In this document: in pieces, positions 19,532-26,923 of the stretch
Position numbering within the stretch: the stretch's first letter is position 1
Layout of the letters: each line of letters opens with the position of its first letter
NCBI RefSeq assembly: GCF_002207765.1
Contig: NZ_BDGJ01000126.1
Coordinates: 1 to 47,807, forward strand
Source: Calderihabitans maritimus
GTDB taxonomy: Bacteria; Bacillota; KKC1; Calderihabitantales; Calderihabitantaceae
Reading direction: 5' to 3'
DNA length: 47,807 nt
Notes under the pieces: generated by a model
The model's database searches: none
The model's input: only the letters and a program-made list of their open reading frames with translations
What the model was told of the DNA's origin: nothing
Translations under genes and position numbers: made by a program

Positions 19532-20377
19532 GTGGTCTATTTGCCCCGTTTTAGTTCGATGAGAAATCTGTTGGCAGGAGTACTACTGATAATACTGGTT
19601 TTTTCAATCATGAGATGGACTTCTGTAGAACGACCTGCTTTGACTTACGTCGAGGTTTTGGTCCGAGATTTATTAGCCCCGCTGCAAAGCGGGGCTACGA
19701 CTGTTTCCCACAAGATTAACGAGTTCTTTGTTTATTTCAAACGGGTTAAAGCCTTGGAATTGGAAAACCAGCGGCTGAAGAAGGAAATTGGCCAACTGCG
19801 AATTTTAAACTCCCGTCTGCAGGAATACCGTTTGGAAAATATTCGGTTGAGGGAACTGCTGAAATTAAAGGAAACTTCCAGCCGGCAGTTTGATTATATC
19901 AGTGCGCGGGTCATTGGTCGGGAATTAAAGAAATGGTACCATACGATCACCGTTGACCGGGGGCTGCGAGACGGAGTAACTAAGGATATGCCGGTCGTAA
20001 CTTATCAGGGGCTGGTAGGTCGGGTGGTAGCAGTCAGTCAAAATACGGCGGAGGTCCTGCTGTTGCTGGATCGAGAAGGAGCAGTTGGAGCTATGATCCA
20101 ACTTACCCGGACACCGGGAGTTGTAGAGGGTTTGGGAGATGACAGCGGAATGCTGCAAATGATTCATCTACCTTTTGATGCTCCCGTTCGGCCCAACCAG
20201 ACGGTAATAACTTCAGGGCTGGGGGGCATCTTCCCCAAGGGACTGAGAATCGGGTATGTGACCGAGGTTATACCTTTGCCTAATCAGTTGATGAAAAAGG
20301 CCATGGTTCGCCCCTTTGTAGATTTTGACCGCCTGGAGGAAGTTATGATTATCAACAGGGTGTACGAAGGAGACTAA
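19532..20377 (+). CDS. mreC: MreC, rod-shape-determining membrane protein
   Basis: Scaffold linking MreB to the periplasmic-side wall synthases. One N-terminal transmembrane segment (about 10-28) is followed by a coiled coil (about 70-110, LELENQRLKKEIGQL and on) and the beta-rich MreC domain (VVTYQGLVGRVVAVS...TSGLGGIFPKGLRIGYV). The start is uncertain: GTG 19532 sits only 1-2 nt after GAAAGG, so TTG 19541 or ATG 19559 is possible. A very stable hairpin lies inside the gene at 19675-19696. Confidence 0.95.
   Translation: MVYLPRFSSMRNLLAGVLLIILVFSIMRWTSVERPALTYVEVLVRDLLAPLQSGATTVSHKINEFFVYFKRVKALELENQRLKKEIGQLRILNSRLQEYRLENIRLRELLKLKETSSRQFDYISARVIGRELKKWYHTITVDRGLRDGVTKDMPVVTYQGLVGRVVAVSQNTAEVLLLLDREGAVGAMIQLTRTPGVVEGLGDDSGMLQMIHLPFDAPVRPNQTVITSGLGGIFPKGLRIGYVTEVIPLPNQLMKKAMVRPFVDFDRLEEVMIINRVYEGD
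19675..19696 (+). other. Perfect GNRA-capped hairpin inside mreC
   Basis: Nine perfect base pairs AGCCCCGCT/AGCGGGGCT (19675-19683/19688-19696) closed by a GCAA tetraloop, within codons shortly after the transmembrane segment. No T-run follows, so it is not an intrinsic terminator. Confidence 0.6.
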
Positions 20378-20379
20378 AG

Positions 20380-20877
20380 GTGCGAGTGATTTTGTTAATT
20401 GTTCTGGGTGTCGTGTCTATAGTTTTAGAAACTTCGCTGCTTAATTACTTAGCTGTCTTTGGTGCTAAGCCGGATATTCTATTGCTTATAATAGTGTTTA
20501 TGGCCATTTTTTATGGATCAAAGACCGGAACTTACATAGGAGTTATTTACGGCTTGATGGAAGATCTTGTAATAGGCAGATATATTGGCTTAAATGCCTT
20601 GGTCCGGGCATTCACCGGGTATCTCATTGGCCTGGGAGAAAAAAAGTTTTATAAAGACAACTTGTTGGTTCCATTTGTAGCTCTTTTTTTAGCTACGGTT
20701 GTAAACGAAACCCTTTGCCTGTTGCTACGGAGTTTGGTGAGCGCAAGGGTAGAATTTCCCGGGGGCTATTACTTACTGGGTCAGGCTTTATATAACAGTT
20801 TTCTGGGGCTTATCCTTTATGGGAAATTTTACGCTTCGGCTACCCGGGGATGGCTGAAAGGTCTTAACACCAAATGA
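20380..20877 (+). CDS. mreD: MreD, rod-shape-determining membrane protein
   Basis: 165 residues with about five hydrophobic segments, the typical MreD profile; the central FYGSKTGTYIGVIYGLMEDLV matches the family's conserved loop. It acts with MreC in the elongasome. GTG 20380 follows GAAGGAG by 7 nt. Its last codons overlap a possible upstream start of the PBP2 gene. Confidence 0.93.
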   Translation: MRVILLIVLGVVSIVLETSLLNYLAVFGAKPDILLLIIVFMAIFYGSKTGTYIGVIYGLMEDLVIGRYIGLNALVRAFTGYLIGLGEKKFYKDNLLVPFVALFLATVVNETLCLLLRSLVSARVEFPGGYYLLGQALYNSFLGLILYGKFYASATRGWLKGLNTK

Positions 20878-20894
20878 TAAAAGGGGAAAAATTT

Positions 20895-22952
20895 ATGGCT
20901 GATAAAGCAATAGAAAGAAAACTTACGGTTTACCTAATTTTGATAATTTTGATGTTTATATTTCTGGTAGCCCGTTTGTTTTTTTTGCAGGTAGTACAAG
21001 CCCAAGAATTTGAAATGCAATCAAGAGAAAATCGGATACGCTCGCTACGAATTCCAGCTCGACGAGGGGATATATTGGATCGGAATGGGCAGGTATTGGC
21101 TACCAGCAAACCGGTTTTTTCGGTTTCCATTTCCAGCAGCCTTCGAGGAGAAGAACAGGAAGAAGTGATAAGAAGGCTGGTAGAGATACTCAATGATCCC
21201 AAGATTACCGTAGAAACGGTGAAGGCAAAGGTGAAGGAACACCGTCCCCGCTATGAACCGGTGGAAATAAAGCGGATACCTTGGGGAACCGAGGCTTGGG
21301 AAGTTATAACCCGCATAGAGGAACGCAGGGCTGAGTTACCGGGAGTCATTATTGAAGCAGCACCCATGCGCTATTATCCTAACGGTTCGTTGGCCGGTCA
21401 CATTTTGGGTTTCATCGGCCAGATAAATGAACAGGAACTGGAGACCTACCGTGAGTACAATTACGAGTTAAACGATAAAATAGGTAAGACGGGGCTGGAA
21501 AAAGTATTTGAATTGTGGAAAGATGAACCGAGAATAATCGGCCTGAGAGGAAGAAAAGGGTTCCGACAGGTGGAAGTTAATGTTAGAGATCAGATTGTAC
21601 GGGAATTGCCCGGTGCCATAGCCCCGGTCCCCGGAGATAGTCTGATTTTGACTTTAGATATTGATCTCCAGCGGGTTCTGGAAGACGCTATGGATGAGGT
21701 TATTGCCGATATAAAAGAGGAGAATCCCAAGGCTGGTGCGGGAGCTGCCGTGGTGTTAGATGTTCGTACTGGGGCTATTTTAGCCATGGCCAGCAAGCCG
21801 GAAATGAATCCTAATGATTTTGTAGATGGTTCGTACCAGGAGAAGAAGAGTTACTATAACGATCCTAAATTAAGGCCGGCTTTTAACCGTGTCGTCCAGG
21901 GGACTTACCCTCCAGGGTCCACTTTCAAACCAATTACTGCTATGGCTGCCCTGGAAGCGGGCCTTGATCCTTCTTTTACCGTCAACTGTACCGGACGTTA
22001 CTGGCGTCCCCCTTATATTAAATGCTGGAAACCCCACGGGATAGTTAATTTGTACCAGGCTATCGCTGTATCCTGTAACACTTATTTTCAGGAGGCCGGA
22101 TATCGTACGGGTATTGATAAGATTGTTCAAGTGGCCCAAGAATTCGGGTTAGGTAGCAAGACAGGTGTCCAGGGAATATTAGGTGAAGAGGCAGGAATTT
22201 TGCCCAGCCCGCAATGGAAGGAAGAAGTAGTTGCCCGTACTATTCAACAACGTTTTCAAGAACGAAGAAAAAAATTAGAAGAAGTATACACTCAAAAATT
22301 AATGCAGGCAACTACCTATGAGGAGCGGGACAGAATTTTGGAGGAACAAGAGCAGAGAATGCGGCAACTGAATTTGGAATATCAGATTCAGTTGAATTGG
22401 GAAAAAAAATGGCACCCCTACGATACCTTTAATACAGCTATCGGACAAGGGGCCAACAGTTATACTGTTATCCAACTGGCCAATTATGTAGCCACTTTGG
22501 CCAATGGTGGCAATCGGTGGAGGCCGTATTTAGTGCATCAAATAGTTTCTCCGGAGGGGAAGGTTATCAAAACTTTTGAACCTGAACTGTTGGGACAGGT
22601 TTCTGTATCTCCGGAAACCATGGCTCATGTACGACGCGGCATGCGCGCTGTGACAGAACCGGGGGGAACAGCTTATTTCCTGTTTAAGGATTTTCCACCA
22701 GAACTGGCTGTGGCAGCCAAGACAGGGACGGCTCAGACCGGGCGCTCGGGCGATGATCCGAAAAAAGATTTCCATGGTTTATTTATAGCTTTTGCTCCGG
22801 CTGATGCTCCTGAAATTGCGTTCGCTGGAATAATTGAATACGGGGGAAACGGTAGCAGCTCAGCAGGAAAAGTTGCCCGGGCGGTTTTTGCCGAGTATTT
22901 TGGATTGCAGTTAGAAGAAAATGTAATGACCTCTGATGTTGTTTCCGAATAA
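20895..22952 (+). CDS. mrdA: Penicillin-binding protein 2 (elongation transpeptidase) with helical insertion
   Basis: Class B PBP that cross-links lateral wall peptidoglycan with RodA. One N-terminal membrane anchor (residues ~9-28), a pedestal domain (about 45-230), then the transpeptidase domain: SxxK Ser342-Lys345, SxN Ser393-Asn395, KTG at Lys609. I prefer ATG 20895 (AAGGGG 8 nt upstream) over ATG 20874, which overlaps mreD. Between SxN and KTG, residues ~445-503 form a Glu/Arg/Gln-rich segment (e.g. RFQERRKKLEEVYTQ), predicted by eye as helix or coiled coil, that most PBP2 I know do not have. Confidence 0.95.
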   Translation: MADKAIERKLTVYLILIILMFIFLVARLFFLQVVQAQEFEMQSRENRIRSLRIPARRGDILDRNGQVLATSKPVFSVSISSSLRGEEQEEVIRRLVEILNDPKITVETVKAKVKEHRPRYEPVEIKRIPWGTEAWEVITRIEERRAELPGVIIEAAPMRYYPNGSLAGHILGFIGQINEQELETYREYNYELNDKIGKTGLEKVFELWKDEPRIIGLRGRKGFRQVEVNVRDQIVRELPGAIAPVPGDSLILTLDIDLQRVLEDAMDEVIADIKEENPKAGAGAAVVLDVRTGAILAMASKPEMNPNDFVDGSYQEKKSYYNDPKLRPAFNRVVQGTYPPGSTFKPITAMAALEAGLDPSFTVNCTGRYWRPPYIKCWKPHGIVNLYQAIAVSCNTYFQEAGYRTGIDKIVQVAQEFGLGSKTGVQGILGEEAGILPSPQWKEEVVARTIQQRFQERRKKLEEVYTQKLMQATTYEERDRILEEQEQRMRQLNLEYQIQLNWEKKWHPYDTFNTAIGQGANSYTVIQLANYVATLANGGNRWRPYLVHQIVSPEGKVIKTFEPELLGQVSVSPETMAHVRRGMRAVTEPGGTAYFLFKDFPPELAVAAKTGTAQTGRSGDDPKKDFHGLFIAFAPADAPEIAFAGIIEYGGNGSSSAGKVARAVFAEYFGLQLEENVMTSDVVSE

Positions 22953-22953
22953 A

Positions 22954-22981
22954 TCCGGATCATTGACGATCCGGACTTTTT
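22954..22981 (+). terminator. Terminator after mrdA
   Basis: TCCGGATC/GATCCGGA (22954-22961/22968-22975), loop ATTGAC, then CTTTTT. It begins one base after the PBP2 stop and separates mre-mrdA from min. Confidence 0.88.
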
Positions 22982-23102
22982 GACGCCGGGAGCAGGATTT
23001 AAAAGGTTTGCGTAGAACTTTCTAATAGTTAATTTTTCCCGTTTTAGGTAATAAAGGAAAGTTATTAAGGGTTGGCGAGTAGCTCCTTGGGAGGAGATTG
23101 AG

Positions 23103-23546
23103 GTGAAAGAGTTATACGGGCAACAGGAATTAGGAGGACTATCTGTCAAAAAAGAATCCTATGAAATCAGGACTGAAGATTATGTTACAGAATACGATAC
23201 TATTTTGGTTCAGCGTACTCTGCGCTCCGGTCAGAGTATCCATTATCCGGGACATGTGGTCATAATGGGAGATGTTAACCCGGGAGCAGAAGTAGTGGCA
23301 GCAGGTAATATCGTGGTGATGGGCTCGCTCAGGGGTATGGCTCATGCCGGTGCAGCAGGTAACGAAAGAGCGATGGTTATCGCTTTCCGGTTGAAACCAA
23401 CTCAGTTGCGCATAGCCAATCATATTACCCGAGCGCCCGATGGAGAAGAAAAATTAGAACCAACGCAACCGGAGGTGGCAAGGATTAAAGGCGGAAACGT
23501 CGTAATAGAAAGATACTTCCCTGGCGGCGAACGGCAATCAGGATAA
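23103..23546 (+). CDS. minC: Short MinC, division-site inhibitor C-terminal domain
   Basis: The C-terminal right-handed beta-helix of MinC (dimerisation and MinD binding) is clear: TLRSGQSIHYPGHVVIMGD, then GDVNPGAEVVAAGNIVVMGSLRGMAHAGAAG. The protein is 147 residues, whereas typical MinC is about 210-230. Only some 45 residues precede the beta-helix, so the FtsZ-inhibiting N-terminal domain is missing or greatly reduced. The 150 bases upstream hold the mrdA terminator and no in-frame remnant, so this is not a simple frameshift. GTG 23103 follows GGGAGGAG. minD starts 39 nt downstream. Confidence 0.9.
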   Translation: MKELYGQQELGGLSVKKESYEIRTEDYVTEYDTILVQRTLRSGQSIHYPGHVVIMGDVNPGAEVVAAGNIVVMGSLRGMAHAGAAGNERAMVIAFRLKPTQLRIANHITRAPDGEEKLEPTQPEVARIKGGNVVIERYFPGGERQSG

Positions 23547-23585
23547 ATTACTCGATCTAAATTAAGAGTAAGAGGAGGAACCTGC

Positions 23586-24383
23586 ATGGGCAAAGTAATA
23601 GTGATCACGTCAGGCAAAGGTGGCGTAGGCAAAACCACTACCACGGCCAATATCGGTACCGGTTTGGCCAGTTTAGGGGAGAAGGTAGTTTTAGTTGATA
23701 CCGATATCGGGTTAAGAAATTTGGATGTTGTTTTAGGGCTGGAAAACCGTATAGTTTATGATCTGGTCGATGTGGTTAACGGTCACTGCCGGTTGAAACA
23801 GGCGCTAATTAAGGACAAGAGATTTGATGAAAATCTGTTTTTACTTCCGGCGGCTCAAACCAAAGATAAAACGGCGGTTACGGCGGACCAGATGAAAGAA
23901 CTTTGTCAAGCATTGCGGGAGGAATTCGACTACGTGATTATTGACTGTCCGGCTGGTATTGAGCAGGGATTCAAAAATGCTATAGCCGGAGCGGAAGAAG
24001 CTATTGTAGTTACTACGCCTGAAGTTTCAGCGGTGAGAGATGCCGATCGTATTATTGGCCTTCTGGAAGCTGCAGAACTACGGAACCCCAAGTTAATCAT
24101 CAACCGTATACGTCCAGATATGGTTAAAAAAGGTGATATGATGGATATCGATGATATGATAGAAATTCTGGCTGTAGATCTCTTGGGGGTTGTTCCAGAG
24201 GACGAGACCATTGTTGTTTCTACCAACCGGGGAGAGCCGGCAGTTTTGGACAATCATTCTCGAGCAGGTCAGGCTTATCGCAATATTGCCCGACGGATTA
24301 AAGGGGAACAGGTGCCCTTGATGAATCTTGAAGCAGAGCAAGGTTTTATGGCTCGTTTGAAAAAGCTGATCGGCATGAAATGA
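23586..24383 (+). CDS. minD: MinD, septum-site-determining ATPase
   Basis: Membrane-cycling ATPase that recruits MinC and is displaced by MinE. Deviant Walker A GKGGVGKTTT has signature Lys11 and Lys16. Motifs LVDTDIGLRNLD and DYVIIDCPAGIE follow. The C-terminal amphipathic membrane-targeting helix is visible as FMARLKKLIGMK. 265 residues is normal. SD AGAGGAGG precedes ATG. Confidence 0.98.
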   Translation: MGKVIVITSGKGGVGKTTTTANIGTGLASLGEKVVLVDTDIGLRNLDVVLGLENRIVYDLVDVVNGHCRLKQALIKDKRFDENLFLLPAAQTKDKTAVTADQMKELCQALREEFDYVIIDCPAGIEQGFKNAIAGAEEAIVVTTPEVSAVRDADRIIGLLEAAELRNPKLIINRIRPDMVKKGDMMDIDDMIEILAVDLLGVVPEDETIVVSTNRGEPAVLDNHSRAGQAYRNIARRIKGEQVPLMNLEAEQGFMARLKKLIGMK

Positions 24384-24406
24384 TAATTTGATGAGAGGGG
24401 GCGAAG

Positions 24407-24685
24407 ATGTTGCTTGAATTCCTGCAGCGCTTTTTTGGACGGGATACAGCTAATTCCAGCAAACAAGTTGCAAAGGAACGGTTACGGTTGGTTTTGGTAC
24501 ATGACCGCACTAGTATGTCTCCGCATATTCTGGAAGCATTAAAAGAGGATTTGATAAAAGTTATTTCCAACTATATGGAAATAGATGAAAAGTCGTTGGA
24601 AGTCAGTCTTAACCGGGAAGCGGATTCAGTGGCACTGGTAGCAAATATACCTGTTATTCGCTTAAAACGAAGTCCCAACAATTAA
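24407..24685 (+). CDS. minE: MinE, topological specificity factor
   Basis: 92-residue protein. The N-terminal membrane-targeting helix MLLEFLQRFFG is followed by the MinD-interacting stretch AKERLRLVLVHDRTSMSPHILEALKEDL and the beta-rich dimerisation domain. MinE oscillates with MinD and restricts MinC to the poles. Its presence alongside the short MinC argues that the Min system works. ATG 24407 follows GAGAGGGGG. Confidence 0.96.
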   Translation: MLLEFLQRFFGRDTANSSKQVAKERLRLVLVHDRTSMSPHILEALKEDLIKVISNYMEIDEKSLEVSLNREADSVALVANIPVIRLKRSPNN

Positions 24686-24709
24686 GCTTTGGGCAATTTC
24701 TTCACAGGG

Positions 24710-24740
24710 CCTGTTTCTTAGAACAGGTTATTTTTTTTTG
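24710..24740 (+). terminator. Terminator after minE
   Basis: CCTGTT/AACAGG stem (24710-24715/24722-24727), 6-nt loop, then TTATTTTTTTTTT. Strong. Confidence 0.9.
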
Positions 24741-24781
24741 TAAAACCGTATTTTACTTATAAAAAGGTTAGTTTTGGTTAA

Positions 24782-24810
24782 TAGGCAAAAGGGATCCCTT
24801 GTAGTATAAT
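24782..24810 (+). promoter_or_regulatory. Putative sigma-A promoter of rodA
   Basis: TAGGCA (24782-24787), 17-nt spacer, perfect TATAAT (24805-24810), 20 bases before the rodA start codon. A terminator lies just upstream, so a promoter is expected here. Confidence 0.7.
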
Positions 24811-24830
24811 GAAAGCGGAAGGGGAGACCG

Positions 24831-25967
24831 ATGCTTGAGCGGAGATTGCTGCGCAATCTGGATTATTTGTTCATAGGCAACATCATTTTTATTTTAGCGG
24901 CCAGCCTGGTAGTTTTAACTAGTGCTTCCTCGAACGTAACCAGCGACCCTTTATATTTTGTTAAGAAACAACTGGTATGGATAATATTTGGAATTTTCGC
25001 GGCGGGAGTAATGGCGGCGATAAATTATGCTCAACTGGTGAACTATACGCGGTTTCTATATGTAGCCAATCTATTAATGCTTCTGGCGGTATTGTTTATC
25101 GGAAAAGAGGCCAAGGGAGCGGAACGCTGGATCCAGCTCGGCCCTTTTCTTTTCCAGCCTTCGGAATTTTCTAAAATAATACTCATTGTTACTCTGGCTC
25201 ATTTCCTTGAACAGAGAAAAGGCAAATTAGAGCGTTTAAGAGATCTTCTCCCGGCTTTTGTCCATGTAGGTATTCCGATGCTTTTCATTATGAAGCAGCC
25301 CGATTTAGGGACTTCTCTGGTACTGATGGCTATTCTGTTTGGCATGTTATATATAGCCGGGGCCCGGCCTGCTTTGCTGATTGGTATAATAGCCGCCGGT
25401 ATAGCGGTAATTTTGTTGGCCTTATTTCTTCACTATCAATTTGGTTTACCCATTCCGTTAAAAGATTATCAATTGATGCGCTTAGTGGTTTTTTTGAACC
25501 CCTATAATGACGGGCAAGGGGGACGCGGTGCCGGTTACCATATTATTCAGTCTCAGGTAGCCATCGGCTCGGGCCATATTTGGGGTAAGGGATGGAACCG
25601 AGGTTCTCAAGTGCAACTTAACTTCTTACCAGAACACCATACGGATTTTATTTTTTCAGTTGTAGGCGAGGAATTCGGTTTTATAGGAGCGGTCTTTCTG
25701 CTGTCGCTGTATTTTTCCCTCCTTTACCGGGCCATGAAAATTGCTTTAAACGCTAAAGATGTCTTCGGTGTTCTGCTGGTGACGGGTGTAGTATCTATGT
25801 TTGCTTTTCACATCCTGGTTAATGTGGGCATGACTATAGGCGTGATGCCTATTACCGGTTTACCTCTCCCCTTATTCAGTTATGGAGGGAGTTCCATGCT
25901 GACCAATATGCTTGCCTTAGGTCTCGTTTTAAGCGTGAATTTACGAAGGCAGAAAATAGTGTTTTAG
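24831..25967 (+). CDS. rodA: RodA, SEDS peptidoglycan glycosyltransferase
   Basis: Integral membrane glycan polymerase of the elongasome, partner of PBP2. 378 residues with about ten hydrophobic segments. SEDS signatures: AKGAERWIQLGPFLFQPSEF in the middle, LNPYNDGQGGRGAGYHIIQSQVAIGSG, the LPEHHTDFIFSVVGEEFGF loop, and the C-terminal GLPLPLFSYGGSS. The lack of a linked FtsZ-ring gene and the presence of mre/mrdA favour RodA over FtsW or SpoVE. ATG 24831 follows AGGGGAG. Confidence 0.95.
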   Translation: MLERRLLRNLDYLFIGNIIFILAASLVVLTSASSNVTSDPLYFVKKQLVWIIFGIFAAGVMAAINYAQLVNYTRFLYVANLLMLLAVLFIGKEAKGAERWIQLGPFLFQPSEFSKIILIVTLAHFLEQRKGKLERLRDLLPAFVHVGIPMLFIMKQPDLGTSLVLMAILFGMLYIAGARPALLIGIIAAGIAVILLALFLHYQFGLPIPLKDYQLMRLVVFLNPYNDGQGGRGAGYHIIQSQVAIGSGHIWGKGWNRGSQVQLNFLPEHHTDFIFSVVGEEFGFIGAVFLLSLYFSLLYRAMKIALNAKDVFGVLLVTGVVSMFAFHILVNVGMTIGVMPITGLPLPLFSYGGSSMLTNMLALGLVLSVNLRRQKIVF

Positions 25968-25972
25968 ATTTT

Positions 25973-26000
25973 GAGCCAACGGAAAGTTGGTTCTTTTTTT
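25973..26000 (+). terminator. Terminator after rodA
   Basis: Eight-bp stem GAGCCAAC/GTTGGTTC (25973-25980/25986-25993), loop GGAAA, then seven T. Confidence 0.92.
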
Positions 26001-26069
26001 ATCAGTCATATTCCCATAGATTTATTAATATATCTAGTACAAAGCTTGCATGTCCAGGGAGGGTAACCG

Positions 26070-26759
26070 GTGAAAAATAATTGGGGGCGGGGGGGAAGAC
26101 AAAAATGGCGATTGAATTTGTTTTTAAGCCGGCGAAGGTTGAAGCGAATCGCAGGAACAATCATTTTCTTCCTTATAGTGTTTACTATCTTTGGTATTGA
26201 ACATCCTGCACTCAAAGAATTTCAACGGGCGGTGAAATTTTATTTGACTTCACCGGCAGCCGACTGGGGGCCCTGGTTCGAGCAGGTGGCCAGCCGAAAA
26301 GTGTGGCAGGATAGCTTTGAAGAAAAAGTGTTCCAGGTTATGACTTCTTTAAACAAGGATGAGGATATGATACCCGTGCCCGTTTCAGGAGAGACTGTTC
26401 GCGCCTTTGGCTGGGTGGAAGTCAAAGGACACCCTCGTTTTCACCAGGGAATAGATATTAAAACTCGTGTCGGGGTTCCGGTGAGAGCAGTTTTGCCAGG
26501 ACGGGTACTTAAAGTTGATAACCATCCGGCTATGGGCCGTCGGATAGAAATAATGCATGAGAACGGTCTCAAGACTATTTATGCAGGTCTGGGAGAAATA
26601 TTGGTAGGCCGCGGCGACCGGGTAAAAAAGGGGCAGATAATTGCCAAAACATCATGGGCAGAAGAAAAAGAATTTACCAATATACATTTTGAAGTGCGCA
26701 AGAATGATCGGCCTATTGACCCGGTAATTTTACTAATAGGAACCGGTGCGAAAATATAA
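26070..26759 (+). CDS. Degenerate M23-fold membrane protein, SpoIVFA-like
   Basis: 229 residues: a basic cytoplasmic N-terminus, one transmembrane segment (about 27-42), a linker and a C-terminal LytM/M23 domain (about 100-225). Zinc-ligand positions His125-x3-Asp129 and His206 are kept, but both catalytic His of LytM-type enzymes are gone: the YxHL position reads YAGL (Gly173) and HxH reads NIH (Asn204). Such a domain is unlikely to be a peptidase. Its site after minCDE-rodA matches spoIVFA of B. subtilis (minCD-spoIVFA-spoIVFB-rplU), where the M23-like protein regulates SpoIVFB. No spoIVFB follows here. GTG 26070 follows GGAGGG. Confidence 0.82.
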   Translation: MKNNWGRGGRQKWRLNLFLSRRRLKRIAGTIIFFLIVFTIFGIEHPALKEFQRAVKFYLTSPAADWGPWFEQVASRKVWQDSFEEKVFQVMTSLNKDEDMIPVPVSGETVRAFGWVEVKGHPRFHQGIDIKTRVGVPVRAVLPGRVLKVDNHPAMGRRIEIMHENGLKTIYAGLGEILVGRGDRVKKGQIIAKTSWAEEKEFTNIHFEVRKNDRPIDPVILLIGTGAKI

Positions 26760-26923
26760 TTTCAGGGATTTCTTTAGATTGCTCTGAAACCTCAGGGTAA
26801 TTTTATAACTATAACATTTAAAGGAAATTATAAGGCGGTTGTCGAAAGAACAAAGCAGAATAACGGGTATAAACGGCGGCAATTTATTCCAATACTAACG
26901 GTAAAAAATCGAGGGGGTAACAA

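Noticed and set aside
22953-23102. Possible lost N-terminal half of minC by frameshift
   Set aside because: The 150 bases are taken up by the mrdA terminator and a short leader; no frame there resembles a MinC N-domain.
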